A DNA stretch of 64,000 nucleotides from Theristus sp. LFF4_11 (GCA_030248135.1 JASANC010002724.1:62001-126000), one strand, 5' to 3'; positions 41,826-52,974 are shown, counted from the first letter of the stretch. Translations and numbers: made by a program. Notes: generated by a model not told the origin, from the letters alone.

Positions 41826-42739
41826 TTCTGCTTTTTGTGGCTTGCGAAGTGCTGGAATCGAAAAACAATTCCGTGGCTCTCGCCGGGCTAAGCGGAGACC
41901 GAATCATCGGTGTAAACAAACATGCTATACCCGGATCCACAGTGTACATTGTCAGCGTCCAATCATTGCCGTCATCGACAAACGGGAAATTGGCGGGAAA
42001 TTTGAATTTCGATTTAGGCACTGACGTCTGAATGCCGGCAATGTAGCCGTTCACGTCGTACAGCAGTTGCACCGCGGCATCGTTGTTCGCCCAGTACCGG
42101 CGTCCTCGGAACGGGCCTTTGCCGCCTTTGAAGTGGAAAAACAGCTTTGAAAATGATGTTCAGAGACTCGATGCAGTGATAAGGTTTTTAATTTTAAATT
42201 AATTAATCCCACATTAATACATGCACGAACCACAAGTTTAAAATTCTTGTACTTTACGAATGCTTGATGAATAAGCTGCTTATATGTAAACACAAAAAAA
42301 CTTGCAACAACTCACCATTTACAGCGCATTGATCGTCCTTCAATTTGAAGCCCTTCAAATCATCGTGGTTCAGATCGCGTGGCAACGAGTCGAAACCCCA
42401 GCTGAACGGATTTAAATTCCATGTCACTGAAACAGTTGAGAAATTTGTCAATATTTTTCTTGGAACATTCTGAAAAAACGTACATACAGTTGAGGTGGCT
42501 GAAAATACGCACCAACTGAACACATTTGTTTACTTACAACCGGCAGTTGAACAAAATTGTGTGTTGGACGATTTGTTCGGTAGATAGACATTCTCTCGTT
42601 TTATATTTGTTTCAAACTGACAACTTTAAAAAAGCTAATTTTAGAAATTCCAAAAACGAGCCTCTTAAACCATCGTACTGTTAGCCAGCTAATACGATCA
42701 CCGGAAAGATGAAAAGCAACAATAGCTTCATCACAGAAA

Positions 42740-43195
42740 CACAATTGCGCTGAATCTGGAATTTTCTAGAAGTTATAATAACAATCTTTATGGACATAAG
42801 CATTTATTTGGGGTACCAAAGTCGATTTAATGAAACAATTAAAAAAAAAACGTTTGTACCACGCCCACACCGGACACAATTTTTGTGGCTTGTGTAACCA
42901 TTCTCCTTGTGAATACTGCAAAGCAACACATGCCTGAACAAACAACTTTTTTAAATTTGCAATTCGACAACTTTCAACGTACAATAAGTGTGATATTTCA
43001 GCATTTCTTTTTTATTTCACCATTCTTTTTACAATGTCACAATAAACCCAACAAAGTATTGTCGATCACAGAAATCACAAAACATAATAGTGCCTGTGGA
43101 ACGTGACAAGAGCGAAACAAAAAAATGTACACCAGTTTTTTGTAACGTAACAAGCTATCAATATCCAAAATCGCACGTCACACAGTAAATACCAT
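42740..43195. other. Intergenic, no gene seen
   Basis: This is AT-rich sequence upstream of the secreted-protein pseudogene. I see no convincing coding frame or repeat. Confidence 0.45.
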
Positions 43196-43640
43196 GCCAT
43201 AAATTTATCTGCGATCCTAGTAGTAAGGGTAGGGGGATTAGGGAGCAGATTTCGCTGCTCCCTGCCCAGGTTTCGCCCATTGCTCCCTGATATGCCTCCA
43301 GGGGTTTATGCTCTCTGGTTTCGCCTATTGCTCTCTGATATGCCCCCAGTTTTTCTGCTCCCTGATATGTCACCACAAATGCGCGTACTCCTGCCTTATC
43401 CCCACGTTTGAGGCACGGTTGCTACATAGGTCCAATGTGCGATAGGCCACTGCGTGCATTCAGCAATATGCGTGTGCATGCAAAACTGATAACTTGCGAG
43501 CTGGTTGATAAAAAAAAACATGCTGAGCAGGGATTGAACCAAAAATTGACCGTGCGCTGCACGGCTTAACTTGTTAGATCGGCCGGGTTTGTCACATTAC
43601 ACGACGTCTTTGCGCTGCTATGTGCTTGCTTGCTATTGTC
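43196..43640 (-). repeat. tRNA-headed repeat with internal minisatellite, inverted copy 1
   Basis: On the minus strand it runs from TAGCAAGCAAGCACATAGCA through AGTTAAGCCGTGCAGCGCAC and GGTTCAATCCCTGCTCAGCA (B-box-like) to repeats of GGGAGCA-ATGGGCGAAAC-CAGGGAGCA. It ends at CCCTACCCTTACTAC. The copy at 52975-53410 is in the opposite orientation. Short frames reading GAYQGAMGETREH are minisatellite translations. Confidence 0.75.
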
Positions 43641-43737
43641 ATTTGTGCTTCGGCGCGACACTTCTTTGTGCTTTCTGACTTCTTCGTGAACGTCACCGTG
43701 TATTTCGGGCGCCAGCTGTTGTTTTCGAGCTGCTTCT

Positions 43738-44255
43738 TCAGGGCAGCCCAAAACTGGTGCACGGGATTGACGGGACCCGCGAGCGAGGCCTGGCGGTTGT
43801 GTCCGTGTATGTGCCCGTCTTGTTGTACGGACACAGTGGACGGCAAGTGTAGCCGCTGGCGTGGTGCGCGAGCCAGCATGTCGGCAGCATGTTCGTGTCG
43901 TGCAGCAAGTGATGCTGCTTTGCGAACCTGCAGCTGTTTCCGGTTTGCTGCCAACCTTCGACCTGATGCCAGCAGTCGTCCGGGTACGCCGACATCAAGC
44001 ACCAGGGCTCGCGCCCCATCACCACCCGAACAACGAGGCACGACACGCTGAATGTTTGTCGCGACTCGCTGTAACTGGTGCCCACTACGAACGGAAAGTG
44101 GGCTTCGACGACGAGCTTCAACGGTGCGCCTTCTTGTTGCTGGTCAGCGAGCCGCACGTATTGCACACCGTGCATCAGTGTGAACGTGAGCAGCTGCATC
44201 GATTCGACGCCCGGGCGGATTTTGGCCATCATCCGCCTAGCCCAAAACATGACGG
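43738..44255 (-). CDS. Orphan C-terminal exon, unknown protein (171 codons)
   Basis: After an acceptor (CATCTGCAG) the frame runs to TGA for 172 codons with a strongly coding-like third-position pattern. It includes MFWARRMMAKIRPGVESMQL, GVQYVRLADQQQEGAPLKLV, EAHFPFVVGTSYSESRQTF and then a Trp/Cys-rich end (GREPWCLMSAYPDDCWHQV, LPTCWLAHHASGYTCRPLC). I do not recognise the family. Upstream exons were not found: the frame stays open to 44658, but that part looks non-coding. An overlapping minus-strand frame at 43592-44041 also has tolerable codon use, so the exact frame past about 43900 is uncertain. Confidence 0.5.
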
Positions 44256-44793
44256 CTGCAGATGTGCCAAAAGCCGGTGATTGTCGTCGAGTTCTGATGC
44301 ATCGCTTTCGGTTAGTATAATCTTTCTCCATAAACGTGACCCAATATGCTTTAACACGCAGAGATAGAGAAAACGTTTCACAACTGCGCGGCAATTTGAA
44401 ACTTACCGTAATCTGGCGTCGGTTTTGCACAAAGGTTGGGAGACATTGACTAATCAGATTTGTTGTGAGTTTTATGCTTTGATTTGCCTCACATTTTGAA
44501 CAAATTGCGGGGAAGGGGCGGGGGTGGTTGGTCAGCTCAACATAGTTGTTCCAGAGCTTTTGGTTTCGGCGTGAACAAGTTTTAAAATAAAGTTTTTCAG
44601 CGTCGCAAAGCTCGGCTGAACATTTCTGATGCAGGATGCAGCAAAAGCATAATTTCATTTCTCATTGTGAATTCTAAGCGTCCGATCCGAGCTTCGTCTG
44701 CAAGCGCCACGTTGTTTCTGATTCGTGTCGTGCACCGTGCTCGTGGTGTCGTCCACCATAATTGATCGAATTTCAACCGGCAAGCGATCTTAT

Positions 44794-45952
44794 ACTGTAT
44801 TACCTCTATTAACCCCCCCAAAATAAACCCCCACCCCCTCGACAAGTTTCCAAATAATCCCCCCCCCCCCAAATAAACCCCCACTTCCTCGACTAGTTTC
44901 CAAATAATCACCCCCCAAAAATGAACCCCCATGGGCGTTTATTAGAAACCTGTTTGAAATTCGTGCGCAGCCTGTTCTGTGGATTACCCTGGGCACGGAA
45001 ATGCTAAAAACGGACGATTGAGATGATAATAGTGACCGTTAATAACAGAGTCATGCTGCAAAACCAAAACGCGCGACCAAAAACAAACAGTGTGTCTGTG
45101 CTTTGCGGTTCGGCAGCGATGGTTCATGCCGCAGCGCTTTGCTTTGCTTTTTGTTGGCGCAAAACAGTTTGCGTTTTCTCGTTTTTTATCGTGTTTTTGG
45201 TGAGCAAAGAATATACCTGCGGCTTCACCAGCCATTTTGCAGGGCTGCAAAAAGCAGCGAAATCCAAAACCCGCTATTCTTCTTGATATTGAAACGAACC
45301 TCTGTTTTGCGGAGGATTCCGCATTCGCGATTAGATCAGCTATTTTAGAATGGAGACGAACACACGGACAAAAGAGACAAACGGCCGTGAGAATTCCAAT
45401 GAACGGAAACGAAATTCCGAGGGCAAACTGAACATCAAACATAAGGGTCATTTGAATCTCGACAAATTGGTGGCAATTAAATATTACAAGGACCATGGCA
45501 AGAAAATGTCAGTCCACTATGGGTTCGCAACAGTCTGCTGTGATATTCGTTGTTGTACTGGTAGATGAAACTGTATTTTCCTTCACCTTGCTAGTCAATG
45601 CAGTATCCGGTGAAATTGCGGCCACGTATTGTTTTTAATCATTTATCCCGGTGTTTATTGTGCACATTGTATGTTCGTTTTGAGCGAAAGTATGGCCACG
45701 TAATTGTTTTAATCATTTTTCCGAAGTTCATGGTTACAACGGTATACGGTGACAACAAATGAAATGCGAATCACAGAGTCTCATTCGTTCAATTCACACT
45801 TAGAGCAGAAGTTTCTGCGACTTCCTTCCTGCCGTGGAAGGTATTTTTGCCATTTTGCCCACCCCTAAACCCCCCCCCCAAAATAAACCCCCACCCCCAG
45901 AAGTCGCTGAAGAAATAAACCCCCATGGGGGTTTATTAGAGGTAATACGGTA
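44794..45952. mobile_element. Long poly-G family element (1.16 kb)
   Basis: The left end TACTGTATTACCTCTATTAA and right end AATAGAGGTAATACGGTA... match the poly-G MITE ends on opposite strands. C-run blocks with AATAAACCCCC lie inside both ends. GAAACCTGTTTGAAATTCG (44946) and AGCAGAAGTTTCTGCGACTT (45804) match internal MITE sequence. The 800 bp between are unique to this copy and contain a 72-codon ORF (45350-45568). Confidence 0.7.
45350..45568 (+). CDS. Small ORF with possible helix-turn-helix, inside the long poly-G element
   Basis: It starts with ATG and encodes 72 residues. A very charged N-terminus (TKETNGRENSNERKRNSEGK) is followed by HKGHLNLDKLVAIKYYKDHG. That segment loosely resembles the first helices of CENP-B/pogo-type DNA-binding domains. 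Its position in the only long copy of an otherwise non-coding transposon family suggests a transposase remnant. The similarity is weak. Confidence 0.3.
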   Translation: METNTRTKETNGRENSNERKRNSEGKLNIKHKGHLNLDKLVAIKYYKDHGKKMSVHYGFATVCCDIRCCTGR

Positions 45953-45957
45953 GTTGT

Positions 45958-46330
45958 TCAAGAGCTTGGGCCTTGGGCGTTGGGGTGGGGCGGAGAACTG
46001 ATATCGATAGCTAGCAGGGGTCTAGTTCGATTTTCGGCGAATCCGAGGGGGGTTCGCCCAAATTTGGGAGGGAGGGGGGGTTGGGAGGGTCGAAATCTGG
46101 AGGGGGGTCTGGTCTGCCCCCCCCCCAAATGCGAGAGGGGGTGGTTTGGGACCAAAATTAGTAGGGGGGAGTTTGCCCGGGTGTGGGAGGGTCGATTTCA
46201 TTTGGGGAGGGTACCCCCACCCCCATAGTTGTTCTAGGGGGGGGGGGTGGCGGCAAGAGGGGGGGCGGGGGGGGAAAAAAAAGGCCCCCGGGGGGGGGGC
46301 GCCGCCGGGAGGAGGTTTTAAAGCCAACAT
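45958..46330. repeat. G-rich low-complexity stretch
   Basis: It has irregular runs of G with AGGGGGG and GGGTACCCCCACCCCC. Proline- or glycine-rich frames here are homopolymer translations. Base calls and run lengths are doubtful. Confidence 0.7.
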
Positions 46331-46603
46331 AACTCCTAATCATTGTTCAAGGGAGCAAGAATGAACATAAAACCCCCCTAAAAAAACACGTCAAATTGGC
46401 ACAAATTTTTTTCAGCCCATCTCTATCAGACAGGGTCTTTCGGCTCAGCTATTTTCTTTCTAAAAAATTTCTCAGCCAGCTATCTATCTGAAAATTTTTG
46501 CTTTCGAAGACATAAAACGAGTCACTTTTTAATTTTCACCATCCAATGGGTGCATTTTGCATCGTTTTTGTTGCAAATCGGGCAGTTCTTTTTGTCTCAT
46601 CCA

Positions 46604-46936
46604 GAAATGCACAATATTCGGGTGAGCACGCGCAACAGCAGCAGCATGCAAACGAGAATGCGCCCGGGTATGATGCCTACGACGACGATGGATGTGATGC
46701 GGCTGAGTCGGCGGCGCATTTCAAGCGTTCGATCGATCCGCCGCCGGCGACGTTGCGTGTCGCCCAAAAGCGCCACTTCATCGAGGAAACGAGCGTGGAC
46801 CAGACGGCGGATGGCCGACAACGTAAAGTCGTCCACCCGAAGCTTCCAGCTGCCCGAGTGGCCCCTGGCAAAGATTTTCGTTTCGACGGAGCCGGTCTCG
46901 CGCAGCCTTCGTCTGCACCTTGCTGTAATGCAATGG
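46604..46936 (+). CDS. Probable internal exon, unknown hydrophilic protein
   Basis: A T-rich acceptor (TTTTTGTCTCATCCAG) at 46602 precedes an open frame of about 110 codons with coding-like third positions, ending at a candidate donor (CAATG-GTAATG). The frame contains GEHAQQQQHANENAPGYD, AYDDDGCDAAESAAHFKRS and LRVAQKRHFIEETSVDQ. It is Gln- and Asp-rich with basic patches and has no recognised domain. Flanking exons were not found. The minus strand is also open here, so the strand is uncertain. Confidence 0.35.
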
Positions 46937-47379
46937 TAATGTACAGCGTTCAGCATTGCTTTTTTTCTATTTCTTGTCAAAAGAAAAAAAAATTCCGTAC
47001 ACTACTGATGAAGGCCGCGGAATTCTTTCCAAAAAAGTTCGCTGTTTCAATTCGCTGTTTTTGTTTTATGGCTTCTGACATATAGTGTTTAATGGCCCGA
47101 AATGTTAGATATGCAAGCTTCCATTCAGATTTAAAAATTACATGTGCAAGTGCAGTGGGTGGTGCATTAAATTTACCGACGGCACGTGTGACTGTCCGTC
47201 GGCTGCAACCAAATAACGTGGCCACTTGGTCGATCGGGCTGACACTTCCCAGTGGTCGATTTGAACTGGCCGAAACGCTGCCCAAGCACTTCAAAAATTG
47301 CGGCGTCCAGCCTCGGGTTCTCAGCGGCGCTCCGAAACACCGCGTTGACTGGACGGCGGCTTGACGTTGCTGTTGACTG

Positions 47380-47635
47380 ATCTGATGAAGATGACGACGA
47401 CGATGATGGTGCGGGTGGCAACGACAACGACGATGATGGTGGTGGCGATGACGACGACGACGATGATGGTGGTGGCGATGACGACGACGACGATGATGGT
47501 GGTGGCGATGACGACGACGACGACGATAATGGTGGTGCCGATGACGACGATGACGATGATGATGGTGCGGTGGCAACGACAACGACGATGATGGTGGTGG
47601 CGATGACGACGACGATGACGATGATGGTAGTGCTG
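47380..47635. repeat. Trinucleotide microsatellite (GAC/GAT/GGT)n
   Basis: About 250 bases have period 3, with a higher-order unit GATGGTGGTGGCGATGACGA repeated several times. All long frames here (His-Arg, Ser-rich, Thr-Met) are translations of it. Confidence 0.95.
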
Positions 47636-47644
47636 TGGTTTGCT

Positions 47645-50304
47645 GATTGGGGACTGCAATTTTTTGATATTTGACGGTTTGAGAAGTTTGCACCATACCC
47701 GTGGGGCGGTGTGAGGTACCGCTGTGCGCAGCCCTCAAAACATGACGTCATTGCCGTAGAGAAATAGGCTGTACCCCACATCGTCGCCCGGGTATGGTTT
47801 GCCTTTCACACACATTTGTTGTTGTGCAAAGTTCGCATTTAAAGATAAAATGGCAGCCTCGATTGTGTACTGTTTTTCTGAACCGTTACCGTTTGTGTGT
47901 TGTGAACACACAAAGACACTGATTAAAAATGTGAAAAAATAAAATTAAAAATGATTAAAAACATATGTTTTAGTTGAAAAAACCTATAATCTTAAATCCT
48001 AATTAAACCTGGCAGGTTTCGGCGCTTTAATTCAAGACCTGACTTGATGCAATCCCGGAGCGCCATAAACGCCTAAGCGTTTATCCATAGTGCAGATGCA
48101 CCGGTCTTCAGTTGAAACCGGGATTGACAGCTTAAAATTTGTTAGCCTAACAGTAAAACTTTGTTTGTTGGTTGAAAAAAAATAACGGAACGAATTGTTT
48201 TGTGGCTGCCCAGTTGTTCAGTTCTAAAAAACGAAATGTCAACCTGTTCGCCGTCACCCTCGATTCGTGCTCTTTTCCGATTGCTACGCTCGTTGTCTGT
48301 GTCACCGTTGGTGTTTTGCACCGTTCGTACGTTGTCAACAGTGTTGTCGTTACTGTGTGTCGTCCGGCGGTGTCGACTGCTCGTGCTCTTGCATTTGAAT
48401 GTCTCGCGGAGGGAGTGGTGCCGCCATCGTTTCCGTGTCGTTCATGCCAAATCCAGCAGATTGAGAGATTTATTTATTAATTAATTTAACCTCAAGTTTA
48501 TGGATAAAAACCAAAATTTGATTGTTTGTTCGGTCGCCCAAGACCGCAGTTGTGTGCGGCCGCGAGAAAGCTCGTTTCGTCGGCTCAGCTGCGATCACGG
48601 TTTCATAGTCGTGATCGACCAGCGCCAGTTGTGGAGGAACGGTGGCGTAGTCGTGATCGGACTCGAAGACTTTCAAGCATTTGTCAATTTTCAGTAATTT
48701 TCTCTTTATTATTGTTGTTCTGGACATGGTCTGAAAGTTTGATAAGCAAATCCATCGCGGCAAAGCATGCGCCAAAAGTAAATTACAAGCAAATTCAAAC
48801 AAAACTAAAGCCAAACTAAAACATATTTCTCGTGCCAATTTACTTTTCATATGCATAAAAATGGTGGTTTTGTGGATTGTCAATGATGTTGGTTGGATCG
48901 AAAAACCAACCAACCTTCGATCCGTGAAACATCGCCAGGCCTCCTTCATAACAAACGATAATAGTATAGCCGTGCTGATTGGGGACTGCAATTTTTTGAT
49001 ATTTGACGGTTTGAGAAGTTTGCACCATACCCGTGGGGCGGTGTGAGGTACCGCTGTGCGCAGCCCTCAAAACATGACGTCATTGCCGTAGAGAAATAGG
49101 CTGTACCCCACATCGTCGCCCGGGTATGGTTTGCCTTTCACACACATTTGTTGTTGTGCAAAGTTCGCATTTAAAGATAAAATGGCAGCCTCGATTGTGT
49201 ACTGTTTTTCTGAACCGTTACCGTTTGTGTGTTGTGAACACACAAAGACGCTGATTAAAAATGTGAAAAAATAAAATTAAAAATGATTAAAAACATATGT
49301 TTTAGTTGAAAAAACCTATAATCTTAAATCCTAATTAAACTTGGCAGGTTTCGGCGCTTTAATTCAAGACCTGACTTGATGCAATCCCGGAGCGCCATAA
49401 ACGCCTAAGCGTTTATCCATAGTGCAGATGCACCGGTCTTCAGTTGAAACCGGGATTGACAGCTTAAAATTTGTTAGCCTAACAGTAAAACTTTGTTTGT
49501 TGGTTGAAAAAAAAATAACGGAACGAATTGTTTTGTGGCTGCCCACTTGTTCAGTTCTAAAAAACGAAATGTCAACCTGTTCGCCGTCACCCTCGATTCG
49601 TGCTCTTTTCCGATTGCTACGCTAGTTGTCTGTGTCACCGTTGGTGTTTTGCACCGTTCGTACGTTGTCAACAGTGTTGTCGTTACTGTGTGTCGTCCGG
49701 CGGTGTCGACTGCTCGTGCTCTTGCATTTGAATGTCTCGCGGAGGGAGTGGTGCCGCCATCGTTTCCGTGTCGTTCATGCCAAATCCAGCAGATTGAGAG
49801 ATTTATTTATTAATTAATTTAACCTCAAGTTTATGGATAAAAACCAAAATTTGATTGTTTGTTCGGTCGCCCAAGACCGCAGTTGTGTGCGGCCGCGAGA
49901 AAGCTCGTTTCGTCGGCTCAGCTGCGATCACGGTTTCAATCGTGATCGACCAGCGCCAGTTGTGGCGGAACGGTGGCGTAGTCGTGATCGGACTCGAAGA
50001 CTTTCAAGCATTTGTCCATTTTCAGCAATGTTCTCTTTATTATTGTTGTTCTGGACATGGTCTGAAAGTTTGATAAGCAAATCCATCGCGGCAAAGCATG
50101 CGCCAAAAGTAAATTACAAGCAAATTCAAGCAAAACTAAAGCCAAACTAAAACATATTTCTCGTGCCAATTTACTTTTCATATGCATAAAAATGGTGGTT
50201 TTGTGGATTGTCAATGATGTTGGTTGGATCGAAAAACCAACCAACCTTCGATCCGTGAAACATCGCCAGGCCTCCTTCATAACAAACGATAATAGTATAG
50301 CCGT
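47645..50304. repeat. Tandem duplication, two near-identical 1.33-kb units
   Basis: Unit 1 (about 47645-48977) begins GATTGGGGACTGCAATTTTT, and unit 2 begins with the same string at 48978. They differ by scattered substitutions, and a 2-base deletion in unit 2 (TTTCATAGTCGTGATC against TTTCAATCGTGATC) shifts any frame through it. Each unit contains a short element with GAGGTACCGCTGTGCGCAGC. Minus-strand frames such as YEGGLAMFHGSKVGWFFDP and SDHDYATVPPQLALVDHDY look partly coding but are not recognised. The region may be a recent duplication or unmerged haplotypes. Confidence 0.8.
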
Positions 50305-50444
50305 GCCGGAATGTGCATGTTGCATGCACAACGATGATCTGATAAACGGCGCACACACGGCCGGCTCGGTGAACTTCAACAATCGTTTTTTACAACAATA
50401 ACATACTGAAAGTTTTTTTCACTTTTCTTTATGGTTTTATACGT

Positions 50445-50690
50445 AAGGCCCATTCATGCAAACGCGCGCTGAAGCGCGCTGACGCGCGCTGACCAGCTTC
50501 ATCATGAATGAAGAAATGAAGCTGCGTCAGCCGCTGCGGCTTTTTAGGTTTTTTGCCCATTCACGAACGCGCGCGCTGAAGCGCGCTGAAGCGCGCTGAC
50601 CAGCTTCATCATGAATGAAGAAATGAAGCTGCGTCAGCCGCTGCGGCTTTTGATGTCCGGACCCCAAATGCCGCAGCGGCTTGTCTGAAA
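50445..50690. repeat. GC-rich palindromic repeat (GAAGCGCGCTGA units), copy 1
   Basis: Units AGCGCGCTGA(A/C) alternate with AGCTTCATCATGAATGAAGA and GCGTCAGCCGCTGCGGCTTT. The block occurs twice in tandem here and again, inverted, at 51950-52290. Confidence 0.8.
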
Positions 50691-50861
50691 AATGAAACGT
50701 ATTTGCATAATTTCTGCGCTTTCAATTGTGATAGATGCAGACCAAAAAGGGAATGGATTTAATTGTTGTAAAATTAAATTAATTGAGGAATACAGTAAGT
50801 TTTATTGTGCTGCGTTTGTGAAAGAAACCAACAGATAAAAACGATAAAAACAACTGGGCTA

Positions 50862-50938
50862 AGACGGGTTTCGAACTTTGGCCTCTGTGCTGACAGGCAC
50901 AACATGTTACCACTGCACTATAGTAGTTGACAGGTGGG
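50862..50938 (-). tRNA. tRNA-Asp-like pseudogene
   Basis: On the minus strand, CTATAGTGCAGTGGTAACAT resembles the D arm and A box of tRNA-Asp. TGTGCCTGTCAGCACA forms a helix around a GTC anticodon context. AAGTTCGAAACC is a weak T arm with a poor stem, and the acceptor ends do not pair. It is most likely a degenerate copy or SINE head. Confidence 0.35.
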
Positions 50939-51225
50939 AACCTCTCTAGGTGTTTGTTCATTAAATGTCGTTCAGTTTTATCGTTTTGTGCTGTTGTCTG
51001 TGTTGTCTCCGTGCGTGCTGTTTAGTACACACTATATACCGCTTCGATTCGTTGTTTTCGCCGTTTCAGTGAATGTTTTGATCTTTTGATTTGTGCAACA
51101 TTCACTAATCATGTGCTGCCGTTGAGGAAACTTTTTTTGCAATGCTCTACACCGTGGCAAGGCTAAAAAAGGAAAAAGATTTCACGCCAAACCGCAGTTG
51201 AAGAAAACAATTACTTCACATCACG

Positions 51226-51724
51226 GTGTGGGGTACCGATGTGCGCAGCCCTCAAAACCGGTGTGCGTGCAGGCCGCAAGAAATTTATGCCGCGGCACTG
51301 TTTCGAGACGGGTTTGAGGGCTGTGCACCACTTTGAGGGCTGTGCACCACTTTGAGGGCTGTGCACCATTTTGAGGACTATGCACCATTTGCAAGCAACG
51401 TGAAAGCAAATTGCATCCTAGAATGTTCAGTCAAAATGCAGAAATCGTACAAAATTGTTCATAAAAAACTGTATTTTGCGGTGTAGCTTTCAAAGTTTTT
51501 CTTCACTTCGAAAGTCCATTTCACAATTTTTCAATAAATATGCGCCTAAGATCAGAAAACTTTTGGTGTGAAACCATAAAAAACAGCACAAAAAAGCATT
51601 CTGAATGAATTTGGCCCTTTTTGCAGTTTGCAAGGCAGCCGGTGTAATGAAGCAAAGCTAGCAAAGCTTGTTCTTGCGGGCTGCACACCGGTTTTAAGGG
51701 CTGCGCAAATCAGTACCCCACACA
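51226..51724. mobile_element. Inverted-repeat element with GTGGGGTACYGATKTGCGCAG ends
   Basis: The left end GTGGGGTACCGATGTGCGCA and the right end, read inversely as GTGGGGTACTGATTTGCGCA, continue into matching CAGCCCTYAAAACCGGTGTG. The interior has about four tandem units TTTGAGGGCTGTGCACCAC (51312-51400). Shorter relatives lie at 47708-47785 and 49040-49117. Confidence 0.75.
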
Positions 51725-51949
51725 GTCGCACGGGTACAGTTCACATAAATTTCACATAAATTTCTTGCACTACTTTTCTGCTTTGTTGAGTATTCGTATT
51801 CTCACTGTCACACTTATTTTGAGACTAATTACGCTATACAATACTGTTCAGAATCTGTCAGAAAAGTACTAAATGATTTAACAAAAAAGTCTTGCAACAT
51901 TTGTGAAAGATTGTCACTGACAGCAACAATCAGCGATTTTGCACACACA

Positions 51950-52290
51950 AATTTGATGTCCGGACATCAAATGCCGCAGCGGCTGACGCAGCTTCATTTC
52001 ATCATTCATGATAGCGCACTTCAGCGCGCTTCAGCGCGCGCGTTCGTGAATGGGCAGAAAACCTAAAAAGCCGCAGCGGCTGACGCAGCTTCATTTCTTC
52101 ATTCACGATGAAGCTGGTCAGCGCGCTTCAGCGCGCTTCAGCGCGCGCGTCCGTGAATGCGCATGTGCTCCAAAACTGAAGCGCGCTGACGCACGCTGAA
52201 GCGCGCTGTTTTTTTGCTTCGTGAATGTGTAGCAAAGTGAAGCGCGTCAGCGCGCTTCAGCGCGCTTCAACCTCCATGAATGGCGCTTTA
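51950..52290. repeat. GC-rich palindromic repeat, inverted copy 2
   Basis: CGCTTCAGCGCGCTTCAGCG-type units, AGCCGCAGCGGCTGACGCAG and TTCATGGTG/AATGAAGA-like arms mirror 50445-50690. TGATGTCCGGACATCAAATG at 51953 matches TGATGTCCGGACCCCAAATG at 50651. The two blocks may be the arms of one larger inverted-repeat element. Confidence 0.75.
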
Positions 52291-52299
52291 AACAACACT

Positions 52300-52970
52300 A
52301 GAAATAAGTTTAATCGCGGCTGTGAATTCTAAAACCTAACAATAATATAAGGACATTGGTATTTTATTATTTCATGATTATTTTTTCTTTCGTGAGTGAC
52401 TATTGTGCGCCTGTGTGCGCATAGTACACACGCATTTCATCGACCAAGTAACGTCGCCTCATTAAAAAGCATGAATATCAGCGCTGACTGTGTGTGTAAA
52501 TCATTACTGTTGTGCTTCTGAGCGTCGCGCCGAAGAAACGACACCGGCATAGAGCTAACCTCTATGTCACTTACCCTAACCCAACGGTCCTCTTCAGGGC
52601 CAACAATCTTGCCATTAAATGCTTACCAATAATTATAAATACAATCAAATTATTTGGTAGATCTGTTGGGCGTTTCGCCAATTATTCGTTGTACGCCGAC
52701 ACCGTTTGGACTCGTCAGCAACGATCGGTGTCACAGACACTTGAAAGAATCACTTAAGAAAACACATGTGATACACTTAACAAAACAACCAAGCAACCTC
52801 AGTGAAGCAACAAACAGCAAGCACACCTTGTCGTTGACTCGTTTGTGGTGCTGTTGATAGATAACAACCAACATAGATAACAATAAAACATTGTTTCACA
52901 ATAGACTGCACTGCACACAATGCACATGTGCATTATACAGTGCGTGTGTGCTGTATAAAGCAAGCAAACG
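52300..52970. other. Intergenic, no gene seen
   Basis: This is AT-rich sequence; short open frames have no recognisable features. Confidence 0.45.
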
Positions 52971-52974
52971 CAAC

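Larger units (their letters stand above)
39640..42731 (-). pseudogene. Secreted-protein family, damaged upstream paralog
   Basis: Exons homologous to the intact paralog are 42731-42671, 42426-42316, 42125-41931, 41741-41568, 41247-41088 and a split last exon (40664-40600 plus 39678-39640). Four lesions are visible. A TAA at 42683-42681 ends the signal exon where the intact gene has CAA. A TAG at 41598-41596 replaces TGG. The 41247-41088 exon is 160 rather than 161 nt, which shifts the frame. A 921-bp mariner-like element interrupts the last exon. The third exon fuses what two exons encode in the intact gene. Conserved blocks include TWNLNPFSWGFDSLPRDLNH, RRYWANNDAAVQLLYDVNGY and DMPCAEFHPFFLLYNKGRLN. 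A possible extra exon near 42538-42596 (PNKSSNTQFCSTAG) has no counterpart in the intact gene. Confidence 0.8.

Noticed and set aside
45958..46364. Gly/Pro-rich ORFs on both strands
   Set aside because: They are translations of G homopolymers in a low-complexity stretch.
47173..47781. Long minus-strand His/Arg- and Ser/Pro-rich ORFs of 100-250 codons
   Set aside because: They are translations of the trinucleotide microsatellite in different frames.
52271..52278. Another CATGGAGG (minus strand) outside the LTR element
   Set aside because: Its flanking bases (A and A) are not complementary, and it lies in GC-rich palindromic repeats. It is used as a background control, not as part of the array.
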